Shown piece after piece: positions 27,006 to 34,954 of a stretch of 64,000 nt of DNA; within the stretch, counting starts at the first letter, position 1, and each line of letters starts with the position of its first letter. Where the stretch lies: contig DASXLL010000044.1 in assembly GCA_036496265.1 (NCBI GenBank), positions 1 to 64,000 of the forward strand, given 5' to 3'. Source of the stretch: CAYLLN01 sp036496265 (GTDB lineage Bacteria; Planctomycetota; Planctomycetia; Pirellulales; Pirellulaceae). The notes beneath the pieces were generated by a model. The model had not been told where the DNA came from. It made no database searches and saw only the letters and a program-made list of their open reading frames with translations. The position numbers and the translations under genes are program-made.

Positions 27006-28352
27006 TTATTCGAGCAGGTGAACGACCATTCCGCCGAGCAGCTTCGGATAGAAGTAGGTGCTTTTGGCGGGCATGCGTTCGTTGTGCTCGCTGATGGCTT
27101 GAACGTGCTGGACAGTGGCGGGCATGACGAGGCAGGCGAGTTCAAAGCGGCCGCCGGAGCCCATTTGACCCGTGGCGTCGCGGCCGGCTGTGTCGCCTTT
27201 GCGAAGCGCCTCGGCGACTTCTTCCGCGGAGTGGACGTACATTGGCTTGGGCAAGTCGGTGAGCTTCAGCAGTGAGTCCATGACGAGTCGATGCAAAATT
27301 GAGACGCCGAGGCTTTGCCAATCCGTGCTGTGCTCACCGGCAATTTCTGCCAGGCGGTGTTTGCCTTCGTCCGTGATTGTGGCGTGGGTCCATGTGTCGT
27401 CCTCCGCCGTGTAGAAGGCGAGGCGGCCTTGATCGCCCGCGATTTCGAGGTCCTCCCACAGCGACGGCGCCCGATCGGCGCCTTTCGCGATCGTGCGAGT
27501 GTCGAAGTGAGCGCCCAGCCGGGCCTGGAGTTGTTCGGAGGTGATTGGCTTCAGGCCGCGAAAGAGGCGGTGAGTTGGTAGGACCAATAAGCCGGGATCG
27601 TTCATGCTCACGCATTGGGTGAGGACGAAATTGGCCGGGTGGTTGGCATCGAGTGGACCTTGCTGTGCGAGGAGGTCGCGATAGTTGCAGGCGGTTTCGT
27701 AACGGTGGTGGCCGTCGGCGATGAAGAGCGGCTTGGGGTCAACAAGGGCCGAGACCTCAGTGATCGTCTTGACGTTGGTGACTGGCCAGAGGCGATGGAC
27801 GACGCCGAGGTGGTCGGTGGCGGTGAGTGGCGTTTGGCCGGCGATTGCCTCTTCGAGTTTGTTTTGAGCCGCGTTTTCTGGGTCGGGATAGAGGCCGAAA
27901 ATCTGGCTGAGGTTGGCGCGGCAAGCCTTGGTGAGGTTGAGCCGATCTGCCTTAGGGCCAGAGTGCGTCTCTTCGTGTGGATAGATTTTGCCTTCACCAA
28001 ATCGCTCGAGTCGCACGCGGGTCATGAAGCCGCGGCGAGTGACTTCGCGACCGCCGAGCTGAAAGGTTTGGTGATAGACGTAGAGGGCCGGATCGGGATC
28101 GACCTGCATCACTCCTTCTTGTCGCCAGTTCTTCAGGAACTTGGCCGCCCGTGTGTATTTGTTTTGGCTCTCGTTGTCACCCGGCTCGTCGCGATTGAGT
28201 TCCAAGCGGATGAAATTCGCCGGGTGCTTCTTGTAGAGCTCGTCTTGGAACTCAGGGGAGATCACGTCATAGGGCGGAGTGATCACATCACTGAGCGAGC
28301 CGACCTGGCCGAGGTTGTAGCGGAGTCCGCGGAAGGGTTGGATGGTGGGCAT
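27006..28352 (-). CDS. DUF1015 family protein
   Basis: 448 residues. The N-terminus PTIQPFRGLRYN and SDVITPPYDVISPE are signatures of DUF1015, a widespread family without an established activity. Further family motifs are YVYHQTF, GKIYPHEETHSGPKADRL and LFIADGHHRYETA; the last, a His-rich segment, is the most conserved and suggests a catalytic or metal-binding centre. Soluble. It converges on the SRPBCC gene with a 10-bp gap, so context does not help. Confidence 0.9.
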   Translation of the reverse strand: MPTIQPFRGLRYNLGQVGSLSDVITPPYDVISPEFQDELYKKHPANFIRLELNRDEPGDNESQNKYTRAAKFLKNWRQEGVMQVDPDPALYVYHQTFQLGGREVTRRGFMTRVRLERFGEGKIYPHEETHSGPKADRLNLTKACRANLSQIFGLYPDPENAAQNKLEEAIAGQTPLTATDHLGVVHRLWPVTNVKTITEVSALVDPKPLFIADGHHRYETACNYRDLLAQQGPLDANHPANFVLTQCVSMNDPGLLVLPTHRLFRGLKPITSEQLQARLGAHFDTRTIAKGADRAPSLWEDLEIAGDQGRLAFYTAEDDTWTHATITDEGKHRLAEIAGEHSTDWQSLGVSILHRLVMDSLLKLTDLPKPMYVHSAEEVAEALRKGDTAGRDATGQMGSGGRFELACLVMPATVQHVQAISEHNERMPAKSTYFYPKLLGGMVVHLLE

Positions 28353-28434
28353 TGGAATGCTGAATTATGAATGCTGAATAGGCGACGCGAATGAACAATT
28401 GGCAGGACTATTATTCATGGGGCGAAATTGCCAG

Positions 28435-28950
28435 TTAGCGGAATCCGATTTTGGGCTTCGGTGCCACAGGTGGTTCATTCATAAGTTGACGAATGGCCTG
28501 CACGAGTTGATGGATGGCGACATCGTGATTGGCAAGCCGACCTTCTAGTTCTTGGAATTTCTTGGCAAGCTCTTTGTGGTTAAAGAGCAGTGCTCGGAGC
28601 TTCACAAACGCACGAACGACCAGCACGCTTACCTCAACCGCACGAGGTGAATTCAACACGCTGGCTGCCATGATCGCGCCGTGTTCGGTGAAGGCGTAGG
28701 GAAGCGATCGAGCATGTTTCAGACGCTGAAACCGATTTCCATCCGAAAAAAGAGCCTTTCGCTCCGTGGCGGTTATTTGAAACATGAAGTCATCGGGAAA
28801 GCGATCAATGTTACGCTGGACCGCTTGATTCAGACGTTTTGTCATTGACCCATAGAGCGCTGCCAAATCGCGGTCTAAAAGCACTTTTTGACCTCGGATT
28901 TCGAGGATCAAGTGTTTGATGTCGTCGTTTACGACTGCGATATCTGGCAT
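28435..28950 (-). CDS. ORF6N-domain DNA-binding protein
   Basis: 171 residues. Residues 10-100 match the ORF6N domain known from phage and large DNA viruses and from chromosomal islands: IRGQKVLLDRDLAALYG, VQRNIDRFPDDFMFQIT and ARSLPYAFTEHGAIMAASVL. The C-terminal part is a helical, probably coiled-coil region. ORF6N proteins are presumed DNA-binding regulators. A 25-bp perfect palindrome lies 21 bp upstream of its ATG, with further palindromes behind it, consistent with autoregulation. Often of mobile origin, but no phage genes flank it here. Confidence 0.9.
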   Translation of the reverse strand: MPDIAVVNDDIKHLILEIRGQKVLLDRDLAALYGSMTKRLNQAVQRNIDRFPDDFMFQITATERKALFSDGNRFQRLKHARSLPYAFTEHGAIMAASVLNSPRAVEVSVLVVRAFVKLRALLFNHKELAKKFQELEGRLANHDVAIHQLVQAIRQLMNEPPVAPKPKIGFR

Positions 28951-28971
28951 GACATGCCTGCCGAGAACGGG

Positions 28972-28996
28972 AACTGGTCACAAATTGTGACCAGTT
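28972..28996. promoter_or_regulatory. 25-bp perfect palindrome upstream of the ORF6N gene
   Basis: Arms AACTGGTCACAA and TTGTGACCAGTT, 12 bp each, around a single A. Its place 21 bp before the ORF6N start suggests an operator. A related half-diverged copy lies at 29093-29111. Confidence 0.7.
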
Positions 28997-29066
28997 GGCT
29001 TCTGTTCAGTAAATCCATAAAGGAATGAGTAGCGCCAATCGTTTGACACTGAGGGAATACCACAAA

Positions 29067-29078
29067 TTGCGAGCGCAA
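29067..29078. promoter_or_regulatory. Small palindrome TTGCG-AG-CGCAA
   Basis: Five-base arms with a two-base centre. It shares the TTGCG/CGCAA core with the neighbouring palindrome at 29097-29111, so it may be a weaker site of the same protein. Confidence 0.4.
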
Positions 29079-29096
29079 ATTCGCTGCCATCGACTG

Positions 29097-29111
29097 GTCG
29101 CAATTTGCGAC
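29097..29111. promoter_or_regulatory. Palindrome GTCGCAA-T-TTGCGAC related to the 28972 site
   Basis: Seven-base arms around a single T. Together with the preceding ACTG it copies the left half of the 28972 palindrome (ACTGGTCACAA against ACTGGTCGCAA), pointing to a repeated binding site. Confidence 0.55.
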
Positions 29112-29138
29112 ATCTTAACGATTGTTCACTGAAGCCGC

Positions 29139-30536
<1,398 letters not shown>

Positions 30537-30959
30537 TTGGGACTCGGGAATCGAGGCTCGGGATTGGGGGGTGATCAAATAGGATGGTAAGCGGATTTTG
30601 GGTTGGCTCATAGGGCTGGTTTTACGGACTTACGGTGATCGGGAAAGCGCTAAAGTTTGAAGTTTTTTCATTACGGAGAGCTTTAGTGATTTGTCTAAGA
30701 TGGGTGACGGCTGGTGGTTGCGGCGAGGGGATTGTTGGGGTCTGCGCTAAACTTTAGCGAGGCTTTAGCGCCTTGACCTCCATGCTGCTGACATCAGCGC
30801 AACGTCTCCAATTTCGACTTCGTTAGCATTCAGAACGATCGACTAATAGCAATTGTATACAGACGCGCCAAGGACGACGAAATCCGGATGTCAGTGCGTT
30901 TTACTTTGGCCGCGACGAAATGATGCGGTATGATTGGAACCTTTTGAGGTAGGCCAATT
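30537..30959. other. Intergenic region with CTTTAGCG/CGCTAAAG motifs
   Basis: About 420 bases between divergent genes. It contains GCGCTAAAGTTT at 30647-30658, a near-complementary palindrome CGCTAAA-C-TTTAGCG at 30745-30759, and GGCTTTAGCGCC at 30761-30772. The arms at 30647 and 30749 could pair over 11 bp. Whether these form a regulatory RNA structure or are dispersed-repeat debris is not clear. The promoters of ahcY and the next gene should lie here. Confidence 0.45.
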
Positions 30960-31421
30960 ATGAGCAGTGACGGGGAATGGAATTTCTACCAATACCGAGC
31001 CGTTCTGGCGTTTGGATTGCTGTTCGCCGGGCTGGGCATCTATTCCTGGTTTGACTTTGTGTTCCTGACAATCGGTCGTGAGGGCACAGCGGTCGTCTCA
31101 GAAGTTTATAAGACGCCGGGCCGCCGTGGAGATTACTGGCACATGGAGTTCAAATTCAAGGATGCGGCCGGTCACGAGCGAGTTGGTAAGTACAACTTGG
31201 GCGGTAGTTCTGGCGGAGCAACGGTAGGTTTAGAAATCCCAATTCAGTATTTGCCGAAGTGGCTGCTCGATGCTCCCGATGCCGCCCGTCCCAAGCAGGC
31301 GTTCAACTGGTTCGTGCTGTCGGCTTTTGGTCTGATTTCACTAGGGTTTGGAATTTTTGCTTACCGGGCGATATATCATTCCGACGAGCGCAGCATGGTG
31401 GTGAAACGCAAACGGCGATAA
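30960..31421 (+). CDS. Two-helix membrane protein (DUF3592-like)
   Basis: 153 residues with hydrophobic helices at about 13-37 and 118-137 and a soluble domain between them containing GREGTAVVSEVYKT and IQYLPKWLLDAPDAARP. This helix-domain-helix plan and the beta-rich centre resemble DUF3592 proteins. The C-terminus is basic (VVKRKRR). Function unknown; the next element on the right is a trpF fragment. Confidence 0.65.
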   Translation: MSSDGEWNFYQYRAVLAFGLLFAGLGIYSWFDFVFLTIGREGTAVVSEVYKTPGRRGDYWHMEFKFKDAAGHERVGKYNLGGSSGGATVGLEIPIQYLPKWLLDAPDAARPKQAFNWFVLSAFGLISLGFGIFAYRAIYHSDERSMVVKRKRR

Positions 31422-31452
31422 GGCGTCACAATTTACGAATTTGGGGAAATGG

Positions 31453-31545
31453 CGGATTTGGCGGTGGCTAGAAAATCGCGGACGTCTTTTTTGCCGGGGA
31501 ACGATTCGACGCCGCTGGTGACATCGACGGCGTCGGGGTGGGCGG
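31453..31545 (-). pseudogene. Truncated duplicate of the trpF 3' end
   Basis: This stretch repeats, with few changes and one short deletion near 31483, the region of intact trpF at about 33857-33962 that encodes its C-terminus: GGCTAGAAAATCGCGG, TCTTTTTTGCCGGGG, GATTCGACGCCGCTGG and TCGACGGCGTCGGGG occur in the same order and orientation in both. Only about 30 codons remain and the start of the gene is missing, so it cannot make a protein. It marks the left side of the accessory strip whose right side is trpF itself. Confidence 0.8.
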
Positions 31546-31583
31546 GCCTGGTTCTGGTTGGCGTAAAGGCCACAAGTACGAGG

Positions 31584-31589
31584 TATAAT
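31584..31589 (+). promoter_or_regulatory. Probable -10 box of the small-gene/MazF cluster
   Basis: TATAAT, a perfect -10 hexamer, lies 31 bp before the first small gene's ATG. The best -35 candidate (TTGGCG at 31558-31563) has a 20-bp spacer, longer than ideal. A GAGGAGGG ribosome-binding site follows at 31608-31615. Confidence 0.45.
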
Positions 31590-31620
31590 TGGAGCATCGA
31601 AAATGGAGAGGAGGGCCGAG

Positions 31621-31851
31621 ATGGTAATCACCCTAACCCCACAGTTGGAGGCCGCCTTAGCGGAGCAATCTCGGCGGCGCGGAGTCGCCCCAGAGATCTT
31701 GGCGCTGGATACGCTCCGTGATCGATTTCTCCCACAAGGGCGCACGATCGAACCTCGCGATGAATGGGAGCAGAGGCTATTCGGGGCCGCACTCGATTGC
31801 GGCGTGTCCTTGCCTGATTCCGCCCTGAGTAGCGATGGTCTGTACGAGTAA
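31621..31851 (+). CDS. VapB-like antitoxin-type small protein
   Basis: 76 residues from ATG 31621, set by GAGGAGGG about 5 nt upstream. The sequence MVITLTPQLEAALAEQSRRR, then GVAPEILALDTLRDR, has the ribbon-helix-helix look of VapB/ParD-type antitoxins (a beta strand, then two helices), followed by an acidic tail. No PIN-domain toxin follows it. The next two genes form an addiction module of another type, so this may be an orphan antitoxin or a third component. Family call is by pattern only. Confidence 0.6.
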   Translation: MVITLTPQLEAALAEQSRRRGVAPEILALDTLRDRFLPQGRTIEPRDEWEQRLFGAALDCGVSLPDSALSSDGLYE

Positions 31852-31912
31852 TGGCGATTCTCGTCGATATGCTACGATTGAGCGCTCAGTCATTCGCTTT
31901 CAAAGCTTCATC

Positions 31913-32116
31913 ATGAGTAACGACGCTAAACAGCTAGTGAACGCCTTTTTCTCTTTGGACCCACAAGAGCGTTACGCAGTCATTGTCGAACTTGCTGGTA
32001 TTTCTGAGGGTGACGCTGGGCCAGTTTCCGACGACGAACTGACGATCGCTGGGGCCGAGCTGTTCTCGATGTATGACGCCGAGGAGGCCAGCAGTGGCGA
32101 CACCGAAACGCGGTGA
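31913..32116 (+). CDS. Antitoxin-like partner of the MazF toxin
   Basis: 67 residues from ATG 31913. It reads FSLDPQERYAVIVELAGISEG, then DELTIAGAELFSMYDAEEA, a helical acidic protein of the kind found just upstream of MazF/PemK toxins in planctomycetes and cyanobacteria. It overlaps the toxin gene by 23 bp, which implies translational coupling. It would bind and neutralise the toxin and probably repress the operon. Identity rests on context and general pattern. Confidence 0.7.
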   Translation: MSNDAKQLVNAFFSLDPQERYAVIVELAGISEGDAGPVSDDELTIAGAELFSMYDAEEASSGDTETR

Positions 32117-32414
32117 GGTTTGGATTGTCGATATGGGCTATGCCGCCAAAGTGCGGCCTGCCCTGGTTCTCAGCGTTCCAATCACGGGCGATGAACGGGC
32201 CATTACCACGGTGATTCCACACACGACGAGCGTCCGCGGTACTCGGTTTGAGACTGCTTCCCATGTTCGATGGTTGAAAGATGGTGCTTTCGATTCGCAA
32301 GGGATCGGCACCTATCCCACAGCAAAGCTCATTCGGAAGCTCGGTGATTTACCTGCGGACCAGATGAACCTAATTGAACAATCTGTCCGGCTGTGGTTGG
32401 CTTTGCCACAGTAA
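32094..32414 (+). CDS. MazF/PemK-type endoribonuclease toxin
   Basis: 106 residues from a GTG at 32094, chosen because GAGGAGG lies at 32081-32087, 6 nt upstream. The family signature is clear: PKRGEVWIVDMGYAAKVRPALVLS, then ITTVIPHTTSVRGTRFE, and a C-terminal KLIRKLGDLPADQMNLIEQSV. MazF toxins cleave single-stranded mRNA at short motifs. It is encoded directly after and overlapping its presumed antitoxin. Confidence 0.9.
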   Translation: MATPKRGEVWIVDMGYAAKVRPALVLSVPITGDERAITTVIPHTTSVRGTRFETASHVRWLKDGAFDSQGIGTYPTAKLIRKLGDLPADQMNLIEQSVRLWLALPQ

Positions 32415-32432
32415 GAACAAGGAAGTGAAGCG

Positions 32433-32473
32433 GCACTACCGCCCTTTTACGCGGGCAGTGCGTGACCTTTTTT
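32433..32473 (+). terminator. Possible intrinsic terminator after the MazF gene
   Basis: GCACT (32433-32437) pairs with AGTGC (32457-32461) and GCCC (32441-32444) with GGGC (32453-32456), with a 3-base bulge, followed 6 nt later by six T residues. Weak but correctly placed 18 bp after the stop. Confidence 0.35.
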
Positions 32474-32553
32474 GGGCGGGGAGGCGAGCAGCATACGGAG
32501 TGGTTTCCGGGCGCGGGGTCAAGTGGGGCGAAGTGAAGTGAGGCAGCCATCAC

Positions 32554-33051
32554 ATGATGTCGTTCGATGATGTTGTGCGTGAACTCCAAAGTCGCCCCGA
32601 TTGCCATTTTCGGCCGGCAACGGGCTTTCCGAATATCCCGCGCGGCCTTCAGTTGCCACCTGATCTGAGCGAATTCTATTCGCGGTTTAGCGAGGCTCGG
32701 TTGTTTAGCGATGACGGCTACGACCCACGGTGTCACATCTTGCCACCAGCAGAATTTGTGCAAGTCGGTGAGGCGATTATGGCTAAGCCGACGACGGCTG
32801 GGATCGAACACTCTTGGTATACCCTGGCCCACGTTCAAGATGGCAACTATTTGGGAATCGATCTTTTGCCGCAACGTCTTGGTAGGTGTTACGATTGCTT
32901 TCATGAGACATATGGCTCACCCGGCTATTGTACGGTGATTGCGTTGTCATTCACCGAGCTTTTGAACCACCTCGCGAGAGCGGGGGGCGAAGCGTTTTGG
33001 CTAAGCGAGGATTTCCGAGGCTACGGCGATGCCTATGAGGGCAACGGCTGA
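32554..33051 (+). CDS. SMI1/KNR4 (SUKH) family protein
   Basis: 165 residues. The pattern LPPDLSEFYSRFSEARLF, then ILPPAEFVQVGEAI, YLGIDLLPQRLGRCYDCFHE and IALSFTELLNHLAR matches SUKH-fold proteins, which in bacteria often act as immunity proteins against polymorphic toxins delivered between cells. No toxin gene is seen next to it, so it may be an orphan immunity gene, a common state in accessory regions. An adjacent in-frame ATG at 32557 is an equal start. Confidence 0.75.
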   Translation: MMSFDDVVRELQSRPDCHFRPATGFPNIPRGLQLPPDLSEFYSRFSEARLFSDDGYDPRCHILPPAEFVQVGEAIMAKPTTAGIEHSWYTLAHVQDGNYLGIDLLPQRLGRCYDCFHETYGSPGYCTVIALSFTELLNHLARAGGEAFWLSEDFRGYGDAYEGNG

Positions 33052-33079
33052 TGCGTAAAAAATTGCCGGGGTCAAAGCT

Positions 33080-33322
33080 ATGAACGATCCAATTGTTGAT
33101 GAAATTCGCAGGGTACGTGACGTCCATGCAGCCCGGTTCAACTACGATCTGGATGCTATTTTTCAGGACATTAAGGAAAGAGAAAAGAAGAATGGTCTTG
33201 TGTTTGTTCAGGGCGTCGCTCGTCAGACCTTGCTAAACCAGGCGCAGCAGTTGGGCGGGGCCATTCTTCCGGCCTCACACGATTCATTGTCAACAGAGGG
33301 GCCGGCGGCGGCTGAACGGTAG
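33080..33322 (+). CDS. Small conserved-looking protein of unknown function
   Basis: 80 residues, starting MNDPIVDEIRRVRDVHAARF, then NYDLDAIFQDIKEREKKNG. This beginning recalls a family of short proteins that occur in toxin-antitoxin-rich regions of planctomycetes and cyanobacteria, but I cannot name it. It is basic-acidic mixed, soluble and helical. It lies 28 bp after the SUKH gene and 44 bp before the next small gene, so all three could share a transcript. Confidence 0.6.
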   Translation: MNDPIVDEIRRVRDVHAARFNYDLDAIFQDIKEREKKNGLVFVQGVARQTLLNQAQQLGGAILPASHDSLSTEGPAAAER

Positions 33323-33366
33323 GAATAGCCGTTCGGGTTCAGCGCGTTTAGGGAAGGATTTGGTCT

Positions 33367-33579
33367 ATGGATAGCTACAGCGAAGTGCGGCGTGTGCGCA
33401 AACAGATGTCTCAACAAGTTGGACACGACATTCGCAAGCTGATTGCGTCAATTAACGGTCGTTGGCCGGAGGATGCCGCTCGTGTCACTGATCCGGGAAC
33501 GCAGGCAGAGCAATGTAACGCGCCTAAGACGTCGATTGCCGTTGTTGCTAGTGATCCATCGGCCCCGGCAGCACGGTAA
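33367..33579 (+). CDS. Small protein of unknown function
   Basis: 70 residues: MDSYSEVRRVRKQMSQQVGH, then DIRKLIASINGRWPEDAARV, then a Ser/Ala/Pro-rich tail. The N-terminal half is helical and charged and resembles other unnamed short proteins from TA-rich regions; the tail looks non-conserved. No catalytic motif. It sits last in the small-gene strip and is followed by a hairpin-plus-T-run. Confidence 0.55.
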   Translation: MDSYSEVRRVRKQMSQQVGHDIRKLIASINGRWPEDAARVTDPGTQAEQCNAPKTSIAVVASDPSAPAAR

Positions 33580-33624
33580 TCGTTGCCGTGCGGAGTTTTT
33601 GTGCGATTCCGAGAGGCTGAGCGC

Positions 33625-33641
33625 GCCCCTTTGGGGCTTTT
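33625..33641 (+). terminator. Short hairpin with T-run after the small-gene strip
   Basis: GCCCC-TTT-GGGGC followed by TTTT. The 5-bp stem is short, but GC-only and placed 46 bp after the stop of the last small gene. It may also be part of the adjacent repeat element. Confidence 0.4.
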
Positions 33642-33662
33642 GATCAATTTTTTGTTCGTTGA

Positions 33663-33724
33663 CCCAGGCCTTCGCGAGCTGCGCTCGCTACGACCTGGGC
33701 TGACGAATTACGGCCCTTTGGGCC
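33663..33724. repeat. Nested hairpin repeat upstream of trpF's 3' end
   Basis: CCCAGG (33663-33668) pairs with CCTGGG (33694-33699); inside it GCGAGC (33674-33679) pairs with GCTCGC (33683-33688). A second hairpin GGCCC-TTT-GGGCC follows at 33712-33724. The form is like dispersed intergenic repeats in planctomycete genomes. No coding potential. Confidence 0.6.
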
Positions 33725-33830
33725 TCAGAACAAATGACTTTGGCGGCAGCGAGCAAGTCGTGGCGTGGACGGTCTATGGGATTGCGACCGTCATCTCTCG
33801 CTTACGCTTCGGGTTGGTATCCCGCCCAAA

Positions 33831-34607
33831 TCATTCCTTGGGTTCACTTAGTTTGGCGAACGCTTCTTTGGCGGCGGCTAGAAAATCGCGGAGTTTGGAG
33901 GGGTCTTTTTTGCCGGGGGAGGATTCGACGCCGCTGGCGACGTCGACGGCGTCGGGGCGGGCGGTGAGGATAGCCTGGGCGACGTTGTCGGGGGTGAGGC
34001 CGCCGGCGAGGATGAGGGGGAGGCCAAGGAGTTTGTCGCGCTGGTCGCGGATTGAGGTCCAGTCGAGCGTTTGGCCGGTGCCGCCGTAAGAGCCAGGTTG
34101 ATGGGCATCGAGAAGGACGGCGTGGGGAAGGCCGCCGTGTTTCGAGCACAACTCGAGATATTCCTTAACCGCATTCAAATCACTGTCTCGCCGCCGAAAG
34201 GCGCGAATGACGCGAAAGCTTTTTAGATCGGATGGGTCGGTGAACTTGCCTAGCCAGCGGTGATGCCAGGGCTCGGCTTTCGCAAGTTCCGCCTGACTGC
34301 GCGACATCAGGTCGAAATCTCTCCGCAATTCAGCAACAAAGTCGGGAGATTCATCGCCATGCAGTTGCACGCACGTGGCAGTGACTCGGGCGGCACAGTT
34401 AAAAATCGCTTCACGATTCGCGTTGACGAAAACACCAATGCGGACGGGCTTCAAACCGAGGGCTGTATCGATTGCCGCAGCCTGGTCTTGGGAGAGGTAG
34501 CGTGGGCTTTTTTCGTAGAAGTTGAGGCCGATGGCGTCGGCGCCGAGCTTCGCGGCGAGGAGGGCGTCGGCGGGCGTGGTGATGCCGCAGATTTTGATTT
34601 GGAACAT
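33831..34607 (-). CDS. trpF: Phosphoribosylanthranilate isomerase
   Basis: 258 residues. TrpF converts phosphoribosylanthranilate to CdRP in tryptophan synthesis. The N-terminal FQIKICGIT with catalytic Cys7, the later VRIGVFVN and CVQLHGDE, the HAVLLDAHQPGSYGGTGQTLDW segment and the phosphate-binding LILAGGLTPDNV and DVASGVESSPGKKD are all typical. It is about 50 residues longer than E. coli's TrpF domain, mainly between residues 100 and 150. No other trp gene is near. A broken copy of its 3' end lies at 31453-31545, 2.4 kb away. Confidence 0.95.
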   Translation of the reverse strand: MFQIKICGITTPADALLAAKLGADAIGLNFYEKSPRYLSQDQAAAIDTALGLKPVRIGVFVNANREAIFNCAARVTATCVQLHGDESPDFVAELRRDFDLMSRSQAELAKAEPWHHRWLGKFTDPSDLKSFRVIRAFRRRDSDLNAVKEYLELCSKHGGLPHAVLLDAHQPGSYGGTGQTLDWTSIRDQRDKLLGLPLILAGGLTPDNVAQAILTARPDAVDVASGVESSPGKKDPSKLRDFLAAAKEAFAKLSEPKE

Positions 34608-34631
34608 CTGAAATGGAACGCGGCTTGGATT

Positions 34632-34698
34632 TAACGCAGAGACGTAAAAACGGAGAAAGGAAAGATTAACCGCGGATGGCGCGGAGGACGCGGATAAA
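34632..34698. repeat. Degenerate intergenic direct repeats
   Basis: TTAACGCAGAGACG and then CGCGGATGGCGCGGAGG, CGCGGAT: short near-repeats of a roughly 9-bp unit of a type widely dispersed in bacterial intergenic DNA. Part of a 347-bp gene-free stretch (34608-34954) whose only other clear element is the hairpin pair at 34882-34929. Confidence 0.45.
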
Positions 34699-34881
34699 GA
34701 GTGGCGCAGTTCTCCTTGGTATTATAGAGAAGGCTTGCTGGTTCGAGTTTGCGGGTTTTGCGGCCGATAATGGAAATGAGGGATTGTCGGGCGGTGGTGC
34801 GCTAGCATGGCTAGCGGGTTAGGTGTGTGCGGGGTCGGGAGACCCTCGCACAACAGAGGTGGCAGTGAGAAAGTGAGTAAT

Positions 34882-34929
34882 GGCAGGCAAGATGCCTGCC
34901 CCACGTACCGGGACCAGGTTTGGTCCCGG
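34882..34929. repeat. Two-hairpin dispersed element, copy A
   Basis: Hairpin 1 is GGCAGGCA-AGA-TGCCTGCC; hairpin 2 is CCGGGACCA-GGTT-TGGTCCCGG, 8 bases further on. A second copy with the same arms lies at 59505-59584. Copy A ends 25 bp before the Wzz-like gene start. Confidence 0.85.
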
Positions 34930-34954
34930 CTAAGAAATTGGGTGGGGACAGCGG

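Noticed and set aside
30537..30660. Possible SAH riboswitch upstream of ahcY
   Set aside because: The minus-strand leader was read for the conserved SAH-riboswitch core, and no matching stem and pseudoknot could be assembled.
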